Part shown: piece by piece, positions 53,919-61,077 of the stretch
Position numbering within the stretch: position 1 is the first letter of the stretch
Layout: each line of letters starts with the position of its first letter
Source: Clostridia bacterium
Lineage (GTDB): Bacteria > Bacillota > Clostridia > TANB77 > CAG-508
DNA: 64,000 bases
Direction of reading: 5' to 3'
Assembly (NCBI GenBank): GCA_017515985.1
Contig: JAFWDV010000012.1
Coordinates: 1 to 64,000, forward strand
The notes under the pieces: model-generated
Seen by the model: only the letters and a program-made list of their open reading frames with translations
Told to the model about the DNA's origin: nothing
The model's database searches: none
Translations under genes and position numbers: made by a program

Positions 53919-55037
53919 ATGAATAAATATAAAATGATTTCAATAGTCTCATTCGTATTATCATGTATATTAGTATTAAGTTTATTAGTACCTATGAGAA
54001 CAATCGCAAATGACAAAGAAAGCCTAGAGATGAGCATGCATTATGAGGATGCAAAAGTTACAGTAGATATAAGTGTTAATTCAGAGATTTATACTGGAGT
54101 TATTTGCAAATACATAATTATTGATGATGTATTGAAGTCAGATGATTTATTAGCTCAAACAAGGGATAATGGAACAACAATAAATCTAGATAAAAATGAA
54201 AATGATAAATATACTGCTGTAATTCCAGATGTAAATAAGAGATATATTGTAATATATGTTTCAATTGGAAATTGTAGTTTATGTGATTATTTAGATTGTC
54301 AGCCAAATAAAGCTGAAAATGAAGAAAAGCAAAATCAAAATGATGAAAATGAAGAAAATAATGAGCATAAACAAGGTGTTGAAGGTGAAAGTGTTGATGG
54401 ACAACATGTAGAAAAGACTAGCGATGAGAACAAAGAGCCAGAGCAACAACCTGAAGAAAATAAGGAACCTGAACAACAACCTGAGGAAAATAAGGAACCT
54501 GAACAACAACCTGTAGAAAATAAAGAGCCAGAGCAAAAGCCAGCAGAAAATAAGGAACCTGAACAACAACCTGTAGAAAATAAAGAGCCAGAGCAAAAGC
54601 CAGCAGAAAATAAGGAACCAGAGCAACAACCTGTAGAAAATAAAGAGCCAGAGCAAAAGCCAGTAGAAAACAAGGAACCAGTGCAAAAAGCTCAAGAGAA
54701 CAAACAACCTGAACAAAAAAATGTAGAGCAAGAAGCTCAAAAACAAGATCAAAATGAGAGCAAGAATGAACTATTTAAAACAGCTAGCAATACTACAAAT
54801 GGAAATTCAGGAAAGATTTTAGATTTAAACAATTTTGATAAAGATAATATAAAATCTGGTGATAAAGACGCTATTGATATAAGTGATTTTCCAGAAATAG
54901 AAAAAACATCAACTAGCACAACTGCAGATGAAAATATGCCAAAAACAGGAGAAGATGACTTCCTAAAGGTTTTTGGAATCATAGTATTTTCTTCAATATC
55001 AGTAGTATCATTTTACAAATATAAAATGACTAAATAA
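53919..55037 (+). CDS. Cell-wall-anchored protein with Glu-Pro-Gln repeats and MPKTG sorting signal
   Basis: Product of 372 residues. Signal peptide (about 1-30), a strand-rich domain of 100 residues with two cysteine pairs (GVICKY, NCSLCDYLDC), then ten 10-residue repeats of the type ENKEPEQQPV (170-269), a spacer, and a sorting signal MPKTGEDD followed by a hydrophobic stretch and a KYKMTK tail. Class-type sortases cut between T and G and join such proteins to peptidoglycan; MPxTG is a tolerated variant. No sortase lies in the window. The repeats are a likely wall-spanning rod. Ribosome site AAAGGAG precedes ATG 53919. Confidence 0.85.
   Translation: MNKYKMISIVSFVLSCILVLSLLVPMRTIANDKESLEMSMHYEDAKVTVDISVNSEIYTGVICKYIIIDDVLKSDDLLAQTRDNGTTINLDKNENDKYTAVIPDVNKRYIVIYVSIGNCSLCDYLDCQPNKAENEEKQNQNDENEENNEHKQGVEGESVDGQHVEKTSDENKEPEQQPEENKEPEQQPEENKEPEQQPVENKEPEQKPAENKEPEQQPVENKEPEQKPAENKEPEQQPVENKEPEQKPVENKEPVQKAQENKQPEQKNVEQEAQKQDQNESKNELFKTASNTTNGNSGKILDLNNFDKDNIKSGDKDAIDISDFPEIEKTSTSTTADENMPKTGEDDFLKVFGIIVFSSISVVSFYKYKMTK
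54426..54725 (+). repeat. Ten 30-bp tandem repeats inside the MPKTG gene
   Basis: Units encode ENKEPEQ followed by QPE, QPV, KPA or KPV. Units 3 to 8 alternate QPV and KP(A/V) forms in a 60-bp higher-order repeat, so pairs were duplicated together. The last two units are diverged. Unit number may vary between strains without shifting the frame. Confidence 0.95.
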
Positions 55038-55044
55038 AAATAAG

Positions 55045-55079
55045 AGAATGTTTTTCAAATAGAAAGGCATTCTTTTTTT
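55045..55079 (+). terminator. Rho-independent terminator
   Basis: A 12-bp stem AGAATGTTTTTC with GAAAGGCATTCT (two G-U), 5-nt loop, then seven T. Confidence 0.85.
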
Positions 55080-55137
55080 GGGGCCTACAAAATTTCTATA
55101 AGTATGAACAATTGAGTGTGATTTAATGCAACATATA

Positions 55138-55166
55138 TTGACAAAATCAGACTTTAAATGTAATAT
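55138..55166 (+). promoter_or_regulatory. Promoter of the zinc-ribbon/SPFH pair
   Basis: TTGACA (55138-55143) and TAATAT (55161-55166) with 17-bp spacing. Confidence 0.65.
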
Positions 55167-55192
55167 AGAAGGGAACATTAGAAAGGAATATT

Positions 55193-55954
55193 ATGAGTTT
55201 TTTATTAGCATTATTAGGAGGTTTAATAGGAATATTAGTAGCTGTTGGAATAGTCTTTCTTATTATTTATTCTAAAATAAAGAGAACTGTGGGTGACGTG
55301 CAAATGGGTGAACTTAAAAGTGTTATCTCAACTGCATCAAATTTACAAAAAGAAGAGTATTCAAGAGTTAAAAATGTTAAAGGGCTAACGAGTTTACTTG
55401 AGCAGGATATACGTCGTGATTTCCCAGAATTTAGCAAAGAAGTTATTTTTGCTCTTAGCGAAAAGTGTATTCGAAAGATTCTAAACTGTATAGAATCTAG
55501 GGATATATTTAAAATCAAAGACGATACAGATTACATATATATTGAACCAAAAATACAAGAGCATATCGAAGATATGAAGTCTAATGATATAAATGAAAAA
55601 TTCGATAATATTGAGTTCAACCGTAGTGCAATTAGGGCATATACTAAAGATGGAGGCCGTGCTACGATAAAAATTTCGACAAGTTTAGGCTATTTTTATC
55701 AGACTAATCAGAAAGATAAAAAGTATTACAGTGATGTAAAAAAGCAAACAAGATATACAACTGAGTTTGTATATGTTTATGATGAGTCTAAATTTGATAA
55801 ACACCAAATTTCATATTCGGTTCACTGCAAAAACTGTGGTGCACCAATCCAAAATTTGGGAAATAGTTATTGTACGTACTGTGGAACTCCAGTAGAGCGT
55901 ATAAATTTAAAAGCATGGAAAATTACTTCATGCGAAGAAGATTATAATATTTAG
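55193..55954 (+). CDS. Membrane-tethered protein with C-terminal zinc ribbon
   Basis: Product of 253 residues: an N-terminal membrane segment (about 3-25), a cytoplasmic alpha/beta domain and a zinc ribbon CKNCGAPIQNLGNSYCTYCG (about 219-238) near the end. It is 11 bp ahead of the SPFH protein, which has the same kind of ribbons, so the two likely work together. The middle domain resembles the Tim44-like fold of related two-gene sets, but I cannot confirm that. Function unknown. Confidence 0.7.
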   Translation: MSFLLALLGGLIGILVAVGIVFLIIYSKIKRTVGDVQMGELKSVISTASNLQKEEYSRVKNVKGLTSLLEQDIRRDFPEFSKEVIFALSEKCIRKILNCIESRDIFKIKDDTDYIYIEPKIQEHIEDMKSNDINEKFDNIEFNRSAIRAYTKDGGRATIKISTSLGYFYQTNQKDKKYYSDVKKQTRYTTEFVYVYDESKFDKHQISYSVHCKNCGAPIQNLGNSYCTYCGTPVERINLKAWKITSCEEDYNI

Positions 55955-55965
55955 GAGGTATTATT

Positions 55966-57216
55966 ATGGGATTACTAAGAGCAGCAGCAGGTGCTATCAG
56001 TGGAACATTGAAAGATCAATGGAAGGAAGCAATTAGATGCGAAGATTTAGGAAATGAAATTCTAATGAAGAAAGTTACTACAAGTACTGGTGTTATCACA
56101 AACAAAAGTACAATTATAGTAGGACCTGGACAATGTGCTATTATTTATGATAATGGTAAAGTTATTGATGCAACAGCAGAGGAAGGATATTATGTATTTG
56201 ACGAATCTTCAAGCCCATCATTCTTTGCAGGACAATTTGGTAAAGTATTTAAAGAAATGTGGGAGAGATTTACATACAATGGTGCTTCTGCAAAACAACA
56301 AGCTGTATTTTTCTTCAATACAAAGGAAATAACAGATAACCGTTTCGGAACACAAAATCCAATACCATTTCCAGATTGGACACGTTCAATAAATAATAGA
56401 ATAAATGGTAGAGAAATTCCATTAAGCTTACAAATCAGAGTTCATGGAACATATTCATTCAAAATCTCTAATCCAGCTGTATTTATGAGAGAAATCTCAG
56501 GAACTGCTGATATTTTCTATAAAAAAGATTTAGTTGAAGGACAGATGCGTGAAGAAGTTGTAAGCGTACTTCAAAATGTTTTAAATGAATTAGGTGCTAG
56601 AGGATCAAAATTACCTGTAAATGAAAGAATCGCATTTGATGAGTTACCAAGCCAAACTGATGAGATGGAAGAAATGATGAACGAAAAAGTTTACGATGAT
56701 AGAATTCGTGAAAGAGGTCTTTCAATTGTAAAATTCGTAATTAGTACTCCAACTCCAACAGAGGAATCTTTAAAAGATATCAAAGATTACGAGAAAGCTG
56801 CAAATGTTAACTTACTTCAAGGTCAGGCTATTTCAGATTACGGCGAGGCTATGAAAAATGCTGGAAGTAATGCTGGTGGAGCAATGAATGGATTCATTGG
56901 TGTTGGTATGATGAACAATGCTACAAATGGTGTAATGTCTGGAGCAGTTAACAATATATGGAATCAACAACAAGAGCCACAACAACCACAACAACCTCAA
57001 GCTACTCCACAACCAGCTGCAGTTGTTGCAGAGCCAACAAGTGAAGATAATTCATGGGAATGTCCAAACTGCCATACTAAGGCAAATGGAAAATTCTGTC
57101 CAGAGTGTGGAACTAAAAAGCCAGAAGCTCCTGAAAAGAGAGTTTGCCCAGAGTGCGGAAAAGAGCTTAGTCCAAATGCAAAATTCTGCCCAGAATGTGG
57201 AACTAAAATAGATTAA
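55966..57216 (+). CDS. SPFH-domain protein with two C-terminal zinc ribbons (YdjI-like)
   Basis: Product of 416 residues. The N-terminal 300 residues form an SPFH/virion-core-like domain (IIVGPGQCAIIYDNGKVIDA, LQIRVHGTYSFKISNPAVF). A Gly/Met/Gln/Pro-rich linker follows (about 290-355), then two zinc ribbons: CPNCHTKANGKFCPECG and CPECGKELSPNAKFCPECG. YdjI in Bacillus helps place membrane-stress complexes (with the Psp-type system). No PspA or liaI gene is beside it here. Ribosome site AGGAGG precedes ATG 55966; terminator behind. Confidence 0.88.
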   Translation: MGLLRAAAGAISGTLKDQWKEAIRCEDLGNEILMKKVTTSTGVITNKSTIIVGPGQCAIIYDNGKVIDATAEEGYYVFDESSSPSFFAGQFGKVFKEMWERFTYNGASAKQQAVFFFNTKEITDNRFGTQNPIPFPDWTRSINNRINGREIPLSLQIRVHGTYSFKISNPAVFMREISGTADIFYKKDLVEGQMREEVVSVLQNVLNELGARGSKLPVNERIAFDELPSQTDEMEEMMNEKVYDDRIRERGLSIVKFVISTPTPTEESLKDIKDYEKAANVNLLQGQAISDYGEAMKNAGSNAGGAMNGFIGVGMMNNATNGVMSGAVNNIWNQQQEPQQPQQPQATPQPAAVVAEPTSEDNSWECPNCHTKANGKFCPECGTKKPEAPEKRVCPECGKELSPNAKFCPECGTKID

Positions 57217-57226
57217 TATATAAAAA

Positions 57227-57260
57227 GGATGGTGAATTTTAATTTTACCATTCTTTTTTT
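57227..57260 (+). terminator. Rho-independent terminator
   Basis: A 10-bp stem (57227-57236 with 57244-57253, two G-U) followed by a run of seven T. Confidence 0.75.
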
Positions 57261-57341
57261 ACTATAGGAAAATCAAATTTTTCCATAATATAGAAACGAC
57301 ATTTTATTAGCTAAAAGAGACTGCTTTTTTCGCCTAAAATA

Positions 57342-57370
57342 TTGAAATTTTCGCGTAAATTTGATATATT
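57342..57370 (+). promoter_or_regulatory. Promoter of the WG-repeat gene
   Basis: TTGAAA (57342-57347) and TATATT (57365-57370), spacing 17 bp. Confidence 0.6.
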
Positions 57371-57400
57371 ATGTAAGTAATAAAATATATGGAGGATATA

Positions 57401-58912
57401 ATGAGTAAAGGTAAAAGATATAATGATGAACAAAAGTTAAATCCTAAAAAAGTTTTAGCAGTATTAGTAGTAATAGCTTTAATAGTATTATTTATTTTTG
57501 GAATTAAAAATCTTTTAAAGAAAGAGCCAGCACAATCTAATAATTTTTCTGAGATATCATATTTCCCTGCTTACCAAAACGATAAATGGGGTGTTATAAA
57601 TTCAAAGGGTGATGTTGTTATAAATCCTGAATATTCAGAAATGATTATGATACCAGATAGTAAAAAAGATGTGTTTATTTGCTACGAGGTTAATTATGCC
57701 GATGGAACATATAAAACAAAAGCAATTAATTCAAATAGTGCCGAACTATATAACACATATGCATCTGTAGATTTATTAAGTAATAATGATGAAAATGGTA
57801 ATGTTTGGAATGAAGATAATGTTTTAAAAGTTTCTAAGGATGGAAAATATGGACTTATAAACCTAGATGGAACTGAGCTTTTAAGCTGTAGCTACGAGAA
57901 AATAGAGCCAATAAAAGGTGTTAAAAATAGTATATTAGTATATAAAGATGGAAAATGTGGTTTAGTAAATAATAGAGGCGAGAAGCTTATTGAAAACGAG
58001 TATCAAGAGATTACAGCATTAACAACTGAATATACTGATGGATATATTGTTAAAAATCAAGATTCAAAGTTTGGTATAATATCAACAAATAAAGAAGTTG
58101 TTTTGGAATGCAAATATGAAGATATAATGCACATTTGTGGTAACGATCTTTATGCAGTAAAAGCAGACGGAAAATGGTTTGTAACAAATAAGGCTGGAGA
58201 CAAGAACGTTGAAGTTGCATATAACGAAATAACATATATTGGTAATGAAACTTTAATTGCAAAGAGTGGCGATGGATATGGAATATATGGCTTAGATAAA
58301 AGCGAGAAGGTTAAGCCAGAATATCAAAGCATTCAGTATGCATTTGCTGATAATTATATAGCAAAGAAAGATAATAAATGTGGAGTTATAAATTCAAAGG
58401 GTGAAACACTAGTACAATTCGAATATGATACAATGAATTATAATAAAAATGCTGATTGCATATTCGCTAAAAAGGCTGGAGATGAAAATACATATTTATT
58501 AGATAGAAATTCAGAAGTTAAGGTTACAAGCAAAGATATTACAGTTTATAACGGTTATATCAGAGCTAAAATCGATGATGAGTATAAGTTTTATAATTTG
58601 AAATTCGAAGAAAAAACTAATAGAGATGTGTTTGATAATCATACTCTTTATGTTGCAAAGAATGATGGTAAATTTGGACTTGTTAATAAAGACGGAACGC
58701 TAGTTGTTCAATATCAATATGAAGATGTTACAGAGCAAAATGAGTATGGATATGTAACTGTTAAAAAGGATGGAAAATGGGGCGTTATAGATCAGTATGG
58801 AAATGTTGTAGTAGAGCCTAAATATGATTATTCAGATATTTCTAAAATTACATTTGTTGGAAAATGGCATTCTATAGAAGATGTTAATCCAGTGTATTTT
58901 ATTTGTGAATAA
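57401..58912 (+). CDS. WG-repeat protein, membrane-anchored
   Basis: Product of 503 residues. An N-terminal membrane segment (VLAVLVVIALIVLFIFGI, about 18-35) is followed by about nine WG-type repeats of roughly 45-50 residues, each with a core such as DKWGVINSKGDVVINPEY, DGKYGLINLDGTELL or DGKWGVIDQYGNVVVEPKY. WG repeats fold into beta-propeller-like binding surfaces; ligands are rarely known. Start ATG 57401 has GGAGG before it; an upstream in-frame ATG (57389) does not. Faces the outside if the N-terminus is inside. Single gene. Confidence 0.85.
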   Translation: MSKGKRYNDEQKLNPKKVLAVLVVIALIVLFIFGIKNLLKKEPAQSNNFSEISYFPAYQNDKWGVINSKGDVVINPEYSEMIMIPDSKKDVFICYEVNYADGTYKTKAINSNSAELYNTYASVDLLSNNDENGNVWNEDNVLKVSKDGKYGLINLDGTELLSCSYEKIEPIKGVKNSILVYKDGKCGLVNNRGEKLIENEYQEITALTTEYTDGYIVKNQDSKFGIISTNKEVVLECKYEDIMHICGNDLYAVKADGKWFVTNKAGDKNVEVAYNEITYIGNETLIAKSGDGYGIYGLDKSEKVKPEYQSIQYAFADNYIAKKDNKCGVINSKGETLVQFEYDTMNYNKNADCIFAKKAGDENTYLLDRNSEVKVTSKDITVYNGYIRAKIDDEYKFYNLKFEEKTNRDVFDNHTLYVAKNDGKFGLVNKDGTLVVQYQYEDVTEQNEYGYVTVKKDGKWGVIDQYGNVVVEPKYDYSDISKITFVGKWHSIEDVNPVYFICE

Positions 58913-58926
58913 TATGTTAATAAGAA

Positions 58927-58955
58927 GCGGCCATGTTATAAATGGTCGTTTTATT
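58927..58955 (+). terminator. Terminator just before acpS
   Basis: An 8-bp stem GCGGCCAT with ATGGTCGT (two G-U) followed by TTTATTTTTT. It separates the WG-repeat gene from the acpS operon; the acpS start lies only 23 bp behind it, so its promoter must overlap or lie upstream. Confidence 0.7.
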
Positions 58956-58977
58956 TTTTGAAAAAAGGAATTATGAT

Positions 58978-59346
58978 ATGAAATTTTGCGTTGGAAATGA
59001 TATAATTGAAACTAAAAGAATAGAAAGATTGTGTAAGAAATTTTCTGATAAGTTTAAAAATAGAGTATATTTAGAAAGTGAAATACAGTACTGCGAAAGT
59101 AAAAAAGAAAATAAATATCAGAGCTATGCTGGTAGATTCGCAGCTAAAGAAGCTATATATAAAGCTATATCGGGTAAATTAGATAATAAATATAGTGTTT
59201 CATGGACTGATATAGAGATTATAAATGACGAAAGCGGTAGACCGTTTGTTAAGCTTAAGGGAATGGACTTTGTTGAGGAGATTGATGTTAGCATTTCGCA
59301 TGTGAAGGAATATGCGATTGCTACCGCGATTGTTACATTTAAATAG
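58978..59346 (+). CDS. acpS: Holo-[acyl-carrier-protein] synthase
   Basis: Product of 122 residues, typical AcpS length. It moves the phosphopantetheine arm of coenzyme A onto a serine of acyl carrier protein. Motifs: GNDIIETKRIERL (Asp ligand near residue 7), then RFAAKEAIYKAIS (Glu ligand near 59) and ISHVKEYAIA at the end. Start ATG 58978 follows AAAAGGAA; the GTG upstream would add 12 residues without a ribosome site. tatD follows after 22 bp in an operon. Confidence 0.93.
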   Translation: MKFCVGNDIIETKRIERLCKKFSDKFKNRVYLESEIQYCESKKENKYQSYAGRFAAKEAIYKAISGKLDNKYSVSWTDIEIINDESGRPFVKLKGMDFVEEIDVSISHVKEYAIATAIVTFK

Positions 59347-59368
59347 AATATAGAAGTAGGAGGAATTT

Positions 59369-60148
59369 ATGGAATTTTTTGATTCACATGCTCATTATAA
59401 CGATGAAAAATTTGATGAAGATAGAGCAGATATAATAAAGAAAATATATGATTCAGGAGTTACCAAGTTTGTGTGTGCTGGATATAGTTTGGATTCTAGT
59501 AAATTTGGTCTTGAGATAGCAAATGATTATGAATTTGTGTATACAACATGTGGAATTTCTCCTAATGACATTCCGGTGAATCGAGAAGTTATTGATGCGC
59601 AATTAAAAGAAATTGAAAGCATTGCAAAAAATAATTCTAAGGTTGTTGCAATAGGTGAAATTGGGTTTGATTACTATTGGAACAAGGATAATAAAGATAT
59701 CCAGAAATACGTTTTTGAAAAGCAAATAGGGATAGCAAATAGATTACAATTACCAATTATGATACATACTAGAGACGCTATAATGGATACTATAGACATA
59801 ATTAAAAATACTGATTTTGCAAAGCCAGGTATATTTCATTGTTGCCCTCAAAATAAAGATTTGATAAAAGCTGGTGTTGAGAAAGGGTTTTATATTTCGT
59901 TTGCTGGACCAATTACATTCAAAAGTTCAAAGAATGCTGATGAAATGATTAATTTGGTTCCGTTAAATCAGATATTAATTGAAACGGATAGTCCATATCT
60001 TTCTCCAGAGCCAAATAGAGGTACGCGTAATGATTCAAGAAATGTAAAGTATGTTGCTCAAAAGATTGCGGATGCTAAAAATATTAGTTTAGACGAAGTT
60101 GCTAAAGCTACATATAATAATGCAAAAAGAGCTTTTAATATTGATTAG
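59369..60148 (+). CDS. tatD: TatD family DNase
   Basis: Product of 259 residues, TIM-barrel metal hydrolase. Metal and active-site motifs: FDSHAHYND (3-11), GEIGFDYYW (about 95-103), MIHTRDA (about 128-134), GIFHCCP (His near 153) and ETDSPYLSPEP (about 206-216). It removes nucleotides from 3' ends of DNA and is used in repair and turnover. Ribosome site AGGAGG is before ATG 59369. Middle gene of the acpS-tatD-glycosylase-addB run. Confidence 0.95.
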   Translation: MEFFDSHAHYNDEKFDEDRADIIKKIYDSGVTKFVCAGYSLDSSKFGLEIANDYEFVYTTCGISPNDIPVNREVIDAQLKEIESIAKNNSKVVAIGEIGFDYYWNKDNKDIQKYVFEKQIGIANRLQLPIMIHTRDAIMDTIDIIKNTDFAKPGIFHCCPQNKDLIKAGVEKGFYISFAGPITFKSSKNADEMINLVPLNQILIETDSPYLSPEPNRGTRNDSRNVKYVAQKIADAKNISLDEVAKATYNNAKRAFNID

Positions 60149-60172
60149 ATAAAAAATTTAGGGAGTTTGCAT

Positions 60173-61057
60173 ATGAAAAAACAAGAGCTTGTTATTAATA
60201 AGTTTGATTCGTTTGAGTTAAAAGACATATTTGACTGTGGGCAGTGCTTTAGATGGAATTTAGAAAGCGATGGCAGTTACACAGGAGTTGTTAAACATGG
60301 CGTATTAAATGTTAATTGCGATGAAAAAAAGATATATTTTAAAGGCGCGCTTGATTGTGATATTGAAAAATTTGTGCATGATTATTTTGATTTTGATAGA
60401 GATTATGATAAGATTAAGACGTCTTTAGCTAAGATTGATAAGCATATGGAGACCAGTGTTAAGTTTGGAAAAGGAATTAGAATTTTAAATCAAGATTTGT
60501 GGGAGACTATTATTTCTTTTATTATTTCTGCTAACAATAATATTCCTAGAATTAAAGGAATTATTGAAAGATTATCGGAGAAGTATGGCACGAAGGTTGA
60601 GTTTGAAGGAAATGATTACTTTTTGTTTCCACGTCCTGATGAGCTTAGAGCTACTACAGTTTCTGAATATAGGGCTCTTGGTTTAGGTTTTAGAGATATA
60701 AGACTTTTTGAAACAACTCAAATGGTTTTAAACGGTGATATTAATTTGAATGAATTATATAGTTTGAATACGCAAGATGTTAGACAAAAACTTCTAGAGC
60801 TATCAGGCGTTGGACCTAAGGTGGCTGATTGTATCTTACTTTTTTCAGATTTGAAAAGATTTGATATTTTCCCAATAGATGTGTGGGTTAGAAGAGTTAT
60901 GAACGACTTATATATTAAAAATGAAGATGAGAAGAAGGTAAGCAATAATAAAATTAACGAACTTGCATTCAAAAAGTTTGGAGATATGGCAGGTCTTGCT
61001 CAGCAATATTTGTTTTATTGGAGAAGATCTGTGGAGAATACATTAGATAAAAAATAG
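60173..61057 (+). CDS. ogg: 8-oxoguanine DNA glycosylase/lyase (OGG1-type)
   Basis: Product of 294 residues. An OGG-type N-terminal domain (about 1-120, with FDCGQCFRWN) is followed by the HhH-GPD fold: helix-hairpin-helix LLELSGVGPKVADCILLFSD, with Lys in GPKVADC as the Schiff-base residue and Asp in FPIDVWVRR as the catalytic acid. It removes 8-oxoguanine and nicks the strand. Start ATG 60173 has AGGGAG eight bases before; the TTG at 60167 does not fit. It sits 24 bp behind tatD and 20 bp before addB, so this is a DNA-repair operon. Confidence 0.92.
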   Translation: MKKQELVINKFDSFELKDIFDCGQCFRWNLESDGSYTGVVKHGVLNVNCDEKKIYFKGALDCDIEKFVHDYFDFDRDYDKIKTSLAKIDKHMETSVKFGKGIRILNQDLWETIISFIISANNNIPRIKGIIERLSEKYGTKVEFEGNDYFLFPRPDELRATTVSEYRALGLGFRDIRLFETTQMVLNGDINLNELYSLNTQDVRQKLLELSGVGPKVADCILLFSDLKRFDIFPIDVWVRRVMNDLYIKNEDEKKVSNNKINELAFKKFGDMAGLAQQYLFYWRRSVENTLDKK

Positions 61058-61077
61058 ATTGAAAGGTATTTTATATT

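Noticed and set aside
54426..54725. CRISPR-like array of regular repeats
   Set aside because: No unique spacers; the repeats are contiguous and encode a protein rod.
54291..54752. Long open frames on the minus strand opposite the MPKTG gene
   Set aside because: They mirror the 30-bp tandem repeat; composition is a low-complexity by-product and there is no ribosome site.
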